Origin: Taibaiella sp.
GTDB lineage: Bacteria > Bacteroidota > Bacteroidia > Chitinophagales > Chitinophagaceae
Length of the DNA: 64,000 nt
Direction: 5' to 3'
NCBI GenBank assembly: GCA_016786705.1
Contig: JAEUVV010000005.1
Coordinates: 52,806-116,805 of the forward strand
The notes beneath the pieces were generated by a model, which did not search any database, had not been told where the DNA came from, and was given only the letters and a program-made list of their open reading frames with translations. This document shows positions 8,637 to 17,811 of the stretch, piece after piece. How positions within the stretch are numbered: position 1 is the stretch's first letter; every line of letters starts with the position of its first letter. Both the position numbers and the translations under genes were made by a program.

Positions 8637-9365
8637 TTATTTTCGTTTAATGACATTTTTGCCAATGATCGCGGCAAGCACTTTTTCCGCATATTGTTTA
8701 CCTATATTCAGGTAAATATCCTGGAGCTGGATTTGTTCTGTATTGATTGATTTTACATACTGCTTATTAATAATAAAAGACCGGCTGATCCGGATAAATA
8801 GGTTACTGGGCATCTGTTCTTCCATTTTTGCCAGGTTAGCCAGGACGATTTGCTTATTGTTGTCAAGCGTGTGAATGAAGGAAAAATTACCGGACGATTC
8901 GATATACAAAACGTCTTTGTAAGCGGTTTTGACGTAAGTATTTTTATCCCGGGTGAAGAAAGCATCGGAATCAAAGCTCAGCTCTGCTTCCGGCACATTC
9001 AAGGCAGCGGATGATTTTAATTTTTTAACCTTATCAATTGCCCGTATCAGCCTCTCTGTAGCCACCGGTTTAATAATATAATCTATGGCTTCTACATCAA
9101 AGGCGTCCACTGCATAACCGGTATGGGAGGTAACAAAGATAACGGCAGGCACTTCTTTCATACTTTTTACCAGTTGTATTCCGGAGAGCTCCGGCATTTC
9201 AATATCGAGGATCAGGAGATCTGGCTTGTGCTCAATTATTTTTTTCCTTGCGTCAAAAGCATTCGTGCAAACTGCCAGGCAATGCAGTTCTTCAATATTA
9301 TCGAGTTGCATCTGCAAAAAGTCGATTTGCAACTCATCATCATCTACAATGATGTAATTAATCAT
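8637..9365 (-). CDS. LytTR-family response regulator
   Basis: A 242-residue regulator. The receiver domain (1 to about 120) has the acidic pocket Asp8-Asp9, phospho-acceptor Asp54 (LLILDIEMPE), a Thr/Ser switch and a lysine in YIIKPV. The C-terminal half (about 140-240) is a LytTR DNA-binding domain, with VLYIESSGNFSFIHT and RISRSFIINKQYV as typical motifs. I start it at ATG 9365; a TTG four codons upstream is less likely. It is first in a two-gene operon with the histidine kinase and has a TAnnTTTG box at 9394-9401. Confidence 0.9.
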   Translation of the reverse strand: MINYIIVDDDELQIDFLQMQLDNIEELHCLAVCTNAFDARKKIIEHKPDLLILDIEMPELSGIQLVKSMKEVPAVIFVTSHTGYAVDAFDVEAIDYIIKPVATERLIRAIDKVKKLKSSAALNVPEAELSFDSDAFFTRDKNTYVKTAYKDVLYIESSGNFSFIHTLDNNKQIVLANLAKMEEQMPSNLFIRISRSFIINKQYVKSINTEQIQLQDIYLNIGKQYAEKVLAAIIGKNVIKRK

Positions 9366-9393
9366 TAATTGTTTCAATAATTATATATAGGTA

Positions 9394-9401
9394 CAAATAT
9401 A
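9394..9401 (-). promoter_or_regulatory. -7 promoter element of the LytTR-kinase operon
   Basis: TATATTTG on the minus strand matches the Bacteroidota -7 consensus TAnnTTTG. It lies about 29 bases before the chosen ATG at 9365, which would give a short leader and supports that start. Confidence 0.6.
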
Positions 9402-9536
9402 CTCCAATATGTTGAATATCAATATTTGGTTACCATTCATTTTTAGTATTTTAAACACTTGTACACGCTTGATGCGCTTTGATACACTTTTTATTGTCTT
9501 ATATACACTTTTCTGAACAAAATGTTAAAATAAAAG

Positions 9537-9544
9537 TATTTTTG
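9537..9544 (+). promoter_or_regulatory. -7 promoter element of the repeat protein
   Basis: TATTTTTG matches TAnnTTTG and lies 35 bases before ATG 9580. The gap between it and the divergent regulator promoter is about 135 bases, so the two genes could share upstream control sites. Confidence 0.55.
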
Positions 9545-9579
9545 CACAGTCGGTTAGGTATGTTTATTTGTTTAATGAA

Positions 9580-12500
9580 ATGATAAGACTTCTTAAATTA
9601 AGAAATTATAAATCTATGCAATTCTTTCCCTTTTATTTAAAAAGTTTCAAAAGTTTAATCCTGTTTTTTACTTTTTCCTTTTTATTTTCAGCCACTTCGT
9701 TCCAGGCCGGGGCGCAATGTCAAATCCAGGCTACTGTTTGTCAACAAAATACCGCGGGGCCATTTACCTTTTCCAATATGGGGCCGGCTGTCAGTACCTG
9801 TTTGGACTGGATAGGACCCAACGCAGCTTATGTTACTTTATACATTACCTCCGGCGGGCCATTAAATTTATTGATTGATGGTAATGCCAGCAACGGTTTT
9901 CTAGATGTAGCGGTATTTAAAATACCTACTGGTGCTGATCCCTGTATAGCTATTCAAAATACTGCCAATCAAATAGGGTGTAACTATGCTTCCTCTTCTT
10001 CCGGCTGTGTCCAGTTTGGAACCGCTTTTTCATGCGCTTCCTCTGTAGCGGCTCCAAATGTAAATGCGGGCGATATACTTATGGTAGTGGTTGAAAACTG
10101 GAGTGGAGCATCTTCTAACTTCACTCTATCATTAGGGCCGGGAGGTGCACAGAGTGGTAGCCCGACACCTACGATTACAAGCCCTGCTAATTTTTGTTTT
10201 CGCAGCCAGCCTGTTCAATTAACTACAAACCATGCCGGAGGTACCTGGTCCGGGCCGGGCGTAAGTGCCTCCGGCTTGTTTAATCCAAGTGTGGCAGGCT
10301 CCGGCACGCATACTATTTCCTATACTATCGGTGTAAGTCCATGCCAGTCCACTACCTCTAAAGTAATCACAGTTAGTGCACCATTGACCGGGGTCAGAAA
10401 TGTTACTATCTGCCAGGGACAATCTTATGTGTTTAATGGGATCAGCTATACTTCCAATAACAATACGGCTAAAGATACCTTTCAAACCGCGGCAGGCTGT
10501 GATAGTATTGTCACTTTAAACCTTAATGTAACGCCGGCCATTACAAGTACTATAAACAGGACTATTTGTAAAGGGAATGTCTATAACTTTGGCGGTACTA
10601 ATTATACCAGCAGCCAGAATGGGATACAGCATACTTTCCAGACGCCTAACGGATGTGATAGTATCGTTACTTTAAACTTAACTGTAACCCCGCCATTAAC
10701 CGGTACACAAACGACAACCATCTGCCAGGGGCAATCTTATACTTTTAACGGCATCACTTATACCAGCAGTAACAATACGGCTAAAGATACTTTACAAAAT
10801 GCGCAGGGCTGCGACAGTATCGTTACTCTAAACCTCACGGTGAATCCTTATGTAACCTCTATACGAAATGTTACCATTTGCCAGGGGCAGTCTTACACCT
10901 TTAACGGTATTACCTATACCAGTAGCAACAATATGGCCAAAGATACTTTTGTAAACCAAAATGGTTGCGATAGTATTGTTACTTTAAATCTTGTAGTTAA
11001 CCCGGTATCGACAGGTACTCAAAATGTTACGCTTTGCCAGGGCCAGTCTTATACCTTTAACGGGATCACGTATGCCAGCAGTAATAATACGGCCAAAGAT
11101 ACCTTATTGAACCAATACGGCTGCGATAGTATCGTCACCTTAAACCTTATCGTTAACCCTGTATCTACCGGTATACAGACCACAACGATCTGCCAGGGCC
11201 AGAGCTATAGCTTTAATGGCATTACTTACACCAGTAGTAACAATACTGCGAAAGATACTTTATTGAACCAGTATGGTTGCGATAGCATCGTTACGCTGAA
11301 CCTGAACGTAACTCCGGCCATTACGAATACCATCAACCCCTTGATCTGCCAGGGCAACAGCTATAATTTCGGTGGTACAGTTTACACTACTGCACAGACG
11401 GGTATTGTGCATACGTTCCAGACCGCAAGCGGCTGCGACAGCATCGTAACCATGAACCTGACCGTAAACCCGCCACTGACCGGTACCCAGGTAGCTACCA
11501 TCTGCCAGGGCCAGAGCTATACTTTTAACGGGATTACTTATACCACAAGTAATAATACCGCGAAAGATACCCTGCAAAACGCCCAGGGTTGCGATAGCAT
11601 CGTTACGCTGAACCTGACCGTAACCCCGGCCATTACCAACACCATTAACCCGGTGATCTGCCAGGGTAACAGCTACACTTTTGCCGGTACTGTTTACACT
11701 ACGGCACAAACGGGTATTGTGCATACTTTCCAGACTGCAGGCGGTTGTGACAGTATTGTAACCATGAACCTGACCGTAAGCCCGCCACTGACCGGTACCC
11801 AGACCACAACGATCTGCCAGGGACAGAGTTATACTTTTAATGGCATTGTTTATACCAGCAGTAATAATACCGCGAAAGACACCCTGCAAAATGCACAGGG
11901 CTGTGACAGCATCGTTACCCTGAACCTGACCGTAACCCCGGCCATTACCAATACCATTAACCCTGTCATCTGCCAGGGCAATAGTTATAATTTCGGGGGG
12001 ACGGTTTACACTACTGCACAAACAGGTATCGTGCACAATTTCCCTACGGCACAAGGTTGTGACAGTATCGTGACCATGAACCTCACGGTAAGCCCGCCAC
12101 TGACCAATACCATCAACCCGGTTATCTGCCAGGGCAGTACCTATACCTTTGCCGGAACCCCTTATACCACCAGCCAGACCGGGGTGGTACATACTTTCCA
12201 GACCGCGCAGGGCTGCGACAGCATCGTGACCATGAACCTGACCGTTAACCCCATCACCTATGGCACCCAGACAGCCGTACGCTGCCAGGGACAAAGCTTT
12301 ACCTTCAACGGGATCACCTATACCAGCAGTAATTATACGGCTAAAGATACCCTGGTGAACCAGTATGGCTGCGATAGCATCGTTACCCTGAACCTTACCG
12401 TCAACCCGGTAAGCAGCGGTACACAAACCGTTACCATCTGCCAGGGCCACTCCTATACCTTTAATGGCATTACCTATACTGCCGGCAATACTACGGCTAC

Positions 12501-13566
12501 CGATACTTTGGTGAACCAGTATGGCTGTGACAGCATCGTTACCCTTAACCTGACCGTAACCCCGGCGCCTACTACTACTTTAAATGATACGATTTGTTTA
12601 GGCGATTCCTACACTTTCGGTCCGCATGTATTCACTACTGATCAAAGTGGTTTTGTACATAACTTCCCTACGGCACAGGGCTGCGACAGCCTGGTCACCC
12701 TGAACCTTACGGTACTGAACATCGTGCCGCAACCGCTGAACATACAGCAGTCCGGTTGCGATGTGGTTAGTTTTGAAGGAACGGACTATACCAGTTCAAC
12801 CATCATCAACGACACTTTGTACAGCGACTTTGGCTGCGACAGCATTTATCGCCACATAGAGATCACCGTACACAAAACAACCGCTTACACCCAGCGTATA
12901 GATACCGCGGGTTGTGATGAGGTATTTGTAAACGGGGTTCGCTATACATCAGACGCGCAGGTAAGCGATACCCTGAAGAATCAATATGGTTGTGACAGCG
13001 TCTATCGCGACTTCCATATCAAGATCTACCAATTCCAGCTGGAATTGAGCTTTACGCCTGATGATCCTTACGAGATGGAGCGTATCGAGTTCACAACTTC
13101 GAGCTACTATGGCAATAATTACAAAGTACTGTCCTGGTCACCGGCAACGGCCTTCAGCGACCAGGATGCGAAGAGCCAGACCGCTTCCTTTACAGCTCCG
13201 GCGCAGGTGGTCGTAAGAGCGCGGTCGCTGGACGGCGGTTGCGAGGATGAGTTCCGGGTCAGCATCGATCCGCGGGAGTACAGCAAAGAGGTCGCCATGC
13301 CTAATGCCTTCAGCCCTAACGGGGATGGGCTTAATGACATCTTCCGGCCGGTACTGAAGCTGGAGCGGGCCTACAATACCATGGACTTCAGGATCTATAA
13401 CCGCTATGGCCAGCTGGTGCATGCTACGGCCAATATGAACCATGGCTGGGACGGGATGTACAATGGCCGCCCTGCCGACAATGGCATGTACAGCTATAAG
13501 CTGGTGATCTACTTCCTGGATGGCACCAACAAGGTATTCACCGGGGAGGTAAGCCTGGTAAGGTAA
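9580..13566 (+). CDS. Giant repeat-containing secreted protein with type B T9SS sorting domain
   Basis: A protein of about 1328 residues. The hydrophobic signal region (about residues 13-45) ends in AGAQ. An N-terminal domain rich in Cys, Gly and Ser leads to fifteen tandem 52-residue repeats (core CQGQSYTFNGITYTSSN, ending GCDSIVTLNLTV), then two diverged copies, a linker, and a C-terminal domain with PNAFSPNGDGLNDIF and YNRYGQLV, the gliding-motility-associated (CHU_C, type B) T9SS signal. It should be exported by T9SS and sit on or leave the cell surface. Two Cys per repeat could make disulfides. ATG 9580 is chosen over TTG 9568; ATG 9616 is also possible. The family function, often adhesion, is not proven. 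Confidence 0.88.
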   Translation: MIRLLKLRNYKSMQFFPFYLKSFKSLILFFTFSFLFSATSFQAGAQCQIQATVCQQNTAGPFTFSNMGPAVSTCLDWIGPNAAYVTLYITSGGPLNLLIDGNASNGFLDVAVFKIPTGADPCIAIQNTANQIGCNYASSSSGCVQFGTAFSCASSVAAPNVNAGDILMVVVENWSGASSNFTLSLGPGGAQSGSPTPTITSPANFCFRSQPVQLTTNHAGGTWSGPGVSASGLFNPSVAGSGTHTISYTIGVSPCQSTTSKVITVSAPLTGVRNVTICQGQSYVFNGISYTSNNNTAKDTFQTAAGCDSIVTLNLNVTPAITSTINRTICKGNVYNFGGTNYTSSQNGIQHTFQTPNGCDSIVTLNLTVTPPLTGTQTTTICQGQSYTFNGITYTSSNNTAKDTLQNAQGCDSIVTLNLTVNPYVTSIRNVTICQGQSYTFNGITYTSSNNMAKDTFVNQNGCDSIVTLNLVVNPVSTGTQNVTLCQGQSYTFNGITYASSNNTAKDTLLNQYGCDSIVTLNLIVNPVSTGIQTTTICQGQSYSFNGITYTSSNNTAKDTLLNQYGCDSIVTLNLNVTPAITNTINPLICQGNSYNFGGTVYTTAQTGIVHTFQTASGCDSIVTMNLTVNPPLTGTQVATICQGQSYTFNGITYTTSNNTAKDTLQNAQGCDSIVTLNLTVTPAITNTINPVICQGNSYTFAGTVYTTAQTGIVHTFQTAGGCDSIVTMNLTVSPPLTGTQTTTICQGQSYTFNGIVYTSSNNTAKDTLQNAQGCDSIVTLNLTVTPAITNTINPVICQGNSYNFGGTVYTTAQTGIVHNFPTAQGCDSIVTMNLTVSPPLTNTINPVICQGSTYTFAGTPYTTSQTGVVHTFQTAQGCDSIVTMNLTVNPITYGTQTAVRCQGQSFTFNGITYTSSNYTAKDTLVNQYGCDSIVTLNLTVNPVSSGTQTVTICQGHSYTFNGITYTAGNTTATDTLVNQYGCDSIVTLNLTVTPAPTTTLNDTICLGDSYTFGPHVFTTDQSGFVHNFPTAQGCDSLVTLNLTVLNIVPQPLNIQQSGCDVVSFEGTDYTSSTIINDTLYSDFGCDSIYRHIEITVHKTTAYTQRIDTAGCDEVFVNGVRYTSDAQVSDTLKNQYGCDSVYRDFHIKIYQFQLELSFTPDDPYEMERIEFTTSSYYGNNYKVLSWSPATAFSDQDAKSQTASFTAPAQVVVRARSLDGGCEDEFRVSIDPREYSKEVAMPNAFSPNGDGLNDIFRPVLKLERAYNTMDFRIYNRYGQLVHATANMNHGWDGMYNGRPADNGMYSYKLVIYFLDGTNKVFTGEVSLVR
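10393..12732 (+). repeat. Fifteen tandem 156-bp coding repeats
   Basis: Fifteen in-frame units of exactly 52 codons fill this stretch without an indel. Units fall in two classes: A (CQGQSYTFNGITY) and B (CQGNSYNFGGTVY with a GIVHTFQT segment). The order from the N-terminus is A B A A A A B A B A B B A A B. Units 7-8 and 9-10 are near-identical BA dimers, which suggests recent duplication of a two-unit block. Units 1-4 are more diverged in codons than the middle. Confidence 0.93.
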
Positions 13567-13610
13567 AAGCAACTAAACAGGCCAGACCTGTTCCTTAACT
13601 ATAAATGCCA

Positions 13611-13639
13611 AAAGCCATTGATCACGTATCAATGGCTTT
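13611..13639 (+). terminator. Terminator after the repeat protein
   Basis: Perfect 11-base arms (13611-13621, 13629-13639) with a 7-base loop lie 45 bases past the stop. The T-run after it is weak. Confidence 0.5.
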
Positions 13640-13736
13640 GGTGTTTATAACGTATAGTAACCGCAGTATATTTGCGGAACTTAAAAATGAAAGCCTGATT
13701 TTTCGTTCCTGACATATGGTTGACAGTTTAAGGCGA

Positions 13737-13744
13737 TACATTTG
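13737..13744 (+). promoter_or_regulatory. -7 promoter element of the BtrH-like gene
   Basis: TACATTTG matches TAnnTTTG 14 bases before ATG 13759. A second match, TATATTTG at 13667-13674, lies further upstream and could be an alternative start. Confidence 0.5.
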
Positions 13745-13758
13745 CCAAAAACAAAAAG

Positions 13759-14730
13759 ATGGAAAACTTTAAATACTTTGACGGACAACATTGCGAAACA
13801 ACAGCCACAGGAACTTTGTTACGACAATTAGGGATTGAACTTTCAGAGCCGATGCTTTTCGGTTTGGGCGAAGGCCTGAGCTTTATTTTCTGGAATATGA
13901 AAACTATGGATTTTCCTTTTTTAGGGGGAAGAGTAAAGACGGACCTGCTGACAGAAAATATAGCCCGGAACCTGAACCTGGAATTGAAAGTGAAAGAAAC
14001 TGCTTCGGTGAAGAAAGCCTGGGAGGAGGTTAAAGCATTACTGGATGCCGGGACAGTAGTGGGCCTGAAACTGGATTGTTATCACCTGGAATATTTTAGC
14101 CGTCCTTTTCATTTTGCCGGCCATTATGCCGCTATATATGGTTATGATAAGGAGCAGGCTTACCTGGTAGATACCCGGCAGCAAGGCGGCAAAGTGCAAA
14201 CCTCGCTGGAAAGCCTTGCCCTGGCCAGGGCAGAGAAGGGGCCTATGTCCTCCCGCAATCTGTATTATACGCTTCACCCTGGCGAAAACTATGACCTTGC
14301 GACTGTTATTCCCGTAGCTATCCGTAATAATGCGAAAGCTTACCTGAACCCGCCCATACAAAATATAGCCTATAAAGGCATCCTGAAGACGGCAACCGCT
14401 ATCCGGGATTGGTTCAACACCAGTAAAAATGTTGAGGGGGAGTTTGCCGCAGCGGCAAATATAATGGAGCGCGCAGGTACAGGCGGTGCTTTATTCCGCA
14501 ACCTATACCGGGATTTTCTCCAAGAAAGTTACGCCCTTTTACGGCGGGATGTACTCAAAGCCGGTTACGAAGATTTTGTAGCAATAGCGGCGCTGTGGAC
14601 AAACGTTGCTGACTTATTTATGAAGGTTAGTGCAACCGGCGACAGGCTATACCTGGAGGAGGCTTCAGCTATACTCAAAGATTTATCGGCAAAAGAAAAA
14701 CAGGCAATGGAGCGGCTTGCGGGTATATAG
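13759..14730 (+). CDS. BtrH N-terminal domain / DUF4872-like protein
   Basis: A 323-residue cytosolic protein. The N-terminus has the pattern GQHCETTATGTLLRQLG, in which HCETT resembles the start of BtrH-type and C39-like papain-fold domains; a Cys12, a His (about 124, FAGHYAA) and an Asp (about 139, YLVDTR) could make a catalytic triad. The C-terminal helical half resembles DUF4872. BtrH itself transfers an acyl group from a carrier protein to an aminoglycoside. No carrier protein or biosynthetic enzymes lie nearby, so the substrate here is unknown. It converges with idi, with 11 bases between the stops. Confidence 0.7.
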   Translation: MENFKYFDGQHCETTATGTLLRQLGIELSEPMLFGLGEGLSFIFWNMKTMDFPFLGGRVKTDLLTENIARNLNLELKVKETASVKKAWEEVKALLDAGTVVGLKLDCYHLEYFSRPFHFAGHYAAIYGYDKEQAYLVDTRQQGGKVQTSLESLALARAEKGPMSSRNLYYTLHPGENYDLATVIPVAIRNNAKAYLNPPIQNIAYKGILKTATAIRDWFNTSKNVEGEFAAAANIMERAGTGGALFRNLYRDFLQESYALLRRDVLKAGYEDFVAIAALWTNVADLFMKVSATGDRLYLEEASAILKDLSAKEKQAMERLAGI

Positions 14731-14741
14731 CAGCAGGCCGA

Positions 14742-15257
14742 TTACACAATTTCCATTTTGATCATCTGTAGTGCTTTCTTAAACCAGAACGTAAACTTTT
14801 CCGGATGGAGTTCAATTTCATTTTTTAGATCTGTGGTACTGATCCAGCGGTAACTCTGGACTTCATCCGGATGCGGTAAAGGCGTGTCATCTGTAAAACC
14901 AATGTAAACATGGTCATATTCATGCTCGATAAGACCATTTTCAACCGGTGAATGGTAAATGAAAGAAAAAGCTTTTTGCAGCTCACATTGCAGGCCCATT
15001 TCGAAATGCAGCCTTTCGATCGCGCTGTGCTTAAGGTCTTCTCCGGGTTGCGGATGGGAGCAGCAGGCATTTGTCCAAAGGCCGCCGCCATGGTATTTCC
15101 CTGCTGCTCTTTGGTGAATAAGCATTTCTTTTTTTGAGTTGAACAGGAAGACGGAAAAAGCACGGTGCAACATCCCCTTTATATGCGCTTCCATTTTGTC
15201 TGCGCAGCCCAATTCCTGGTCATTTTGATCCACTAAAATTACTTTATCTCTTTGCAT
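14742..15257 (-). CDS. idi: Isopentenyl-diphosphate delta-isomerase, type I
   Basis: A 171-residue NUDIX-fold enzyme that interconverts IPP and DMAPP and so feeds carotenoid synthesis. The catalytic-Cys region WTNACCSHPQPGE (residues 61-73, catalytic Cys probably Cys66) and the metal/catalytic Glu region EHEYDHVY (111-118) are both intact. It is the last gene of the eight-gene carotenoid operon, 10 bases after the photolyase stop. Length is slightly under the E. coli enzyme (182), normal for the family. Placing idi in the operon links precursor supply to pigment demand. Confidence 0.93.
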   Translation of the reverse strand: MQRDKVILVDQNDQELGCADKMEAHIKGMLHRAFSVFLFNSKKEMLIHQRAAGKYHGGGLWTNACCSHPQPGEDLKHSAIERLHFEMGLQCELQKAFSFIYHSPVENGLIEHEYDHVYIGFTDDTPLPHPDEVQSYRWISTTDLKNEIELHPEKFTFWFKKALQMIKMEIV

Positions 15258-15267
15258 AACATATCTT

Positions 15268-16569
15268 TTACCGGGTTTGTTCCAAGGCCTTTTTGTAAGT
15301 TTTTAGCGCCCTTTCCCGGGCAGCTTCATGGTTTACAATGGGCGGCATTATTTCTTGATCAAAATCGGGGTGCCAGGTTTTAATGTAGTTCAATTCTTTG
15401 TCAAATTTCAGGGTTTGCGTGTAAGGGTTGAATATCCTGAAATAAGGAGCCGCGTCGCAGCCGCAACCTGCAGCCCATTGCCAATTCCCGTTATTGGCCG
15501 ATAAGTCATAATCATTCAGTTTTTGCGCAAAATAAGCTTCGCCCCATCGCCAGTCGATCAGCAAATGTTTGCAGAGGAAACTGGCCACGATCATCCTTAC
15601 GCGATTATGCATAAACCCGGTTTGGTTCAGCTGCCGCATACCTGCATCTACAATAGGGTAGCCGGTACTGCCTGTGCACCATCGGGTAAATTCCTGTTCG
15701 TTATTGCGCCATTCAATAAAATCATATTGCGTTTTGAAGGACTGGCTCACCACTCTCGGGAAATGAAACAAAATCTGCATAAAGAACTCCCGCCAGATCA
15801 ATTCAGCCAGCCACACCTCATTATGTCGCTGTGCGAACGCGACACATTTACGGATGCTTATTGTGCCAAATCTTAAGGCAATACCTAATAATGTTGTCCG
15901 CTGTAATGCCGGATAGTCGCGGTACTTGTCATAGGCGCCTATAATGCTTACATCCAATTGCGGGGGCTCAAAGCCGAGGTCTGTTTTTATAAATCCAAGG
16001 GCTTCAATGCCTGGAATTTTTACGGGATCTGTCTTATAAAAATGATCTGGCTCAACTTGCTGTGGTACAAGATGTTCCGGCTTTAATAAACTCCGCCATT
16101 TATTGGCGTATGGTGTGTAGACCGTATAAGGACTGCCATCCTGTTTCAGTACATCGTATTGGTCAAAAATAACCTGGTCTTTAAAGCTGTTAAAAGGCAC
16201 TCCTGTTTCGGCTAATAGCTCCTTTACCTCCTGATCCCTTTTTATTGCCTGGGGTTCATAGTCCCGGTTACAATAAACTTCCTGCACATCATAGCGCTGC
16301 AGGCATTCTACAAAGGCAGCAATAGCGGTACCCTGAAAGATATGCAATCCTGACTGGTAGTTTTGCAATACTGAGTTCATCGCCTTAAGGGCCTGGTGTA
16401 TATAATCAACACGCCGGTCATATTTGTCTTCCAGCCTGGTTAAAATTTCTGTGTCGAAGATAAATATGGGTACTACAGGATAACCCGACGCGCAAGCGCG
16501 GGCCAGACCTGTATTATCTTCCAGCCGCAAGTCTCGCCTGAACCAGAAAAGGACTACCTTATCGCGCAT
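15268..16569 (-). CDS. phrB: Cryptochrome/photolyase family protein
   Basis: A 433-residue flavoprotein. The N-terminus has the photolyase domain start VVLFWFRRDLRLEDN, and the C-terminal FAD-binding domain carries WREFFMQ, GYPIVDAGMRQL, MHNRVRMIVASFLCK and NNGNWQWAAGCGCDAAPYF. These match class I CPD photolyases, which repair UV-made pyrimidine dimers using blue light. A cryptochrome role cannot be excluded. The gene overlaps the end of the lipocalin gene by 11 bases, so it is translated in the same operon as the carotenoid enzymes, in line with a light-protection function. Confidence 0.9.
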   Translation of the reverse strand: MRDKVVLFWFRRDLRLEDNTGLARACASGYPVVPIFIFDTEILTRLEDKYDRRVDYIHQALKAMNSVLQNYQSGLHIFQGTAIAAFVECLQRYDVQEVYCNRDYEPQAIKRDQEVKELLAETGVPFNSFKDQVIFDQYDVLKQDGSPYTVYTPYANKWRSLLKPEHLVPQQVEPDHFYKTDPVKIPGIEALGFIKTDLGFEPPQLDVSIIGAYDKYRDYPALQRTTLLGIALRFGTISIRKCVAFAQRHNEVWLAELIWREFFMQILFHFPRVVSQSFKTQYDFIEWRNNEQEFTRWCTGSTGYPIVDAGMRQLNQTGFMHNRVRMIVASFLCKHLLIDWRWGEAYFAQKLNDYDLSANNGNWQWAAGCGCDAAPYFRIFNPYTQTLKFDKELNYIKTWHPDFDQEIMPPIVNHEAARERALKTYKKALEQTR

Positions 16570-17119
16570 TTAATAAAGGATTTTCTTTATCATGTTTTAC
16601 CCATATCAGTTTACTTGTATCGTAGCCAATCTCTTCGGCCAGTTTCAGATAGCTTTGCTTTACTGTTTCGGGAATTGTTTTTTTTCTGGACAGTAACCAA
16701 AGGTATTTCAGGTTGCGCCCGGCTACTAAAGCATATTGGTACTCCTCATCTATAGCTACAACATTATAGCCCGCATAAAAAGGCTTGAAGATGCTGACTT
16801 TTAGAGCACCTACTGTTTTATTGACCCGGAATTTCGCTTCACCGGTAGAAGACTTCCAGGTGGCTTTCTCGTAATCGTGCCCACTGTTAAATACTTTTAT
16901 ATTACCGTTATCTTTTAAGCTATATTGTGCGGTAACATTATCCATGTTTTTTTCAAAACGATAGTCAAAACGGGCTATTTCGTACCAGGTGCCCAGGTAT
17001 TTATTGGCATCAAAATTAGTAACTGCCTTCGCTTTTTTTGGTATCGAAGCACAGTTGGACAATAATACAGTTGCTGCTGTCGCTAATGCTATCCCGAGGA
17101 TGATTTTTTTATTTTTCAT
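16559..17119 (-). CDS. blc: Outer-membrane lipocalin (Blc family)
   Basis: A 186-residue lipoprotein with lipobox Cys23. The lipocalin motif GTWYEIARFDYRFE and the terminal motif LLSRKKTIPE (both hallmarks of Blc) are present. Blc-type lipocalins bind fatty acids or lysophospholipids in the periplasm and are tied to membrane stress. Lipocalins are repeatedly found with photolyase and carotenoid genes in light-induced bacterial regulons. Its ATG overlaps the crtY stop by four bases (ATGA), so translation is coupled. Confidence 0.9.
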   Translation of the reverse strand: MKNKKIILGIALATAATVLLSNCASIPKKAKAVTNFDANKYLGTWYEIARFDYRFEKNMDNVTAQYSLKDNGNIKVFNSGHDYEKATWKSSTGEAKFRVNKTVGALKVSIFKPFYAGYNVVAIDEEYQYALVAGRNLKYLWLLSRKKTIPETVKQSYLKLAEEIGYDTSKLIWVKHDKENPLLNAR

Positions 17120-17811
17120 GATATTTTCCTTTTTTGAAATAGTTTGAAAAAATAAATATTAAGTAAAAACTGGCTGTAGCCATATACTGCATCTTCGATA
17201 GGGATGGTAAGTATCCTTATTCCTAAAAAGCGTTCCGGGTTGTAGTTAACGATAGGGGAGTCAATACCTGTACCTGTCAATATGCCATTGACGCCAAAAA
17301 AGCCCGGCATCAGGATGGTAAAGGCCAGGGAGGCGCGCCCGATCCATGCTGCTTTGGCAATAAAATGTAGGTAGATAAGTGTGCAGATAGTAACTATAGC
17401 GGTAAGTAAGGTATAGGTTTTGGCAGGATGTAATAATGCGATCACACCGCATACAATGATCGTAGCAAATACAATTATATTATTAAAGGCATTAGCCCAG
17501 TTCCAGTCAAAGAATTGCTCAAGGCAGTAATAGGTAAAGACACAGGAAAAAGGAATGCAGAAAAAAAAGAGCCATTCTTCTACCGGAAGGCCGGCAATGA
17601 TCCAGCCTATAGTATAATTAGTGTCGAACCACCACACGCCCATTTTGGTAAACCATACATCCCAGGCGATGAACGGGATAGCTACAATGGTACTGGAAAG
17701 TAAAAAGGTGCCAAACCACTTATGGAATTGAATTCTTTTATCAAAAGATGCAATGAAGCAAATAATGATGGTAAAGAAATTAATTAAGAGATATGTATAA
17801 GGTTGTAACAT
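17116..17811 (-). CDS. crtY: Lycopene cyclase, CrtYc-CrtYd fusion type
   Basis: A 231-residue membrane protein with about seven hydrophobic helices. It holds two related halves, each with the signature of the heterodimeric-type lycopene cyclases: GLPVEEWLFF (residues 74-83) and IPIEDAVYGYS (203-213). In Gram-positive bacteria the halves are separate genes (crtYc, crtYd); fused forms occur in Bacteroidota and in fungi. It should turn lycopene into beta-carotene. The start codon overlaps the crtZ stop by one base (TAATG), a translational coupling. Confidence 0.9.
   Translation of the reverse strand: MLQPYTYLLINFFTIIICFIASFDKRIQFHKWFGTFLLSSTIVAIPFIAWDVWFTKMGVWWFDTNYTIGWIIAGLPVEEWLFFFCIPFSCVFTYYCLEQFFDWNWANAFNNIIVFATIIVCGVIALLHPAKTYTLLTAIVTICTLIYLHFIAKAAWIGRASLAFTILMPGFFGVNGILTGTGIDSPIVNYNPERFLGIRILTIPIEDAVYGYSQFLLNIYFFKLFQKRKIS

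Noticed and set aside
11260..12450. A 396-codon open frame on the minus strand within the repeat region
   Set aside because: It is an antisense shadow made by the regular codon pattern of the 52-residue repeats; it has no signal, no domain and no promoter of its own.
13138..13572. A 144-codon minus-strand frame in the end of the repeat protein
   Set aside because: Antisense to the conserved T9SS sorting domain; shadow.
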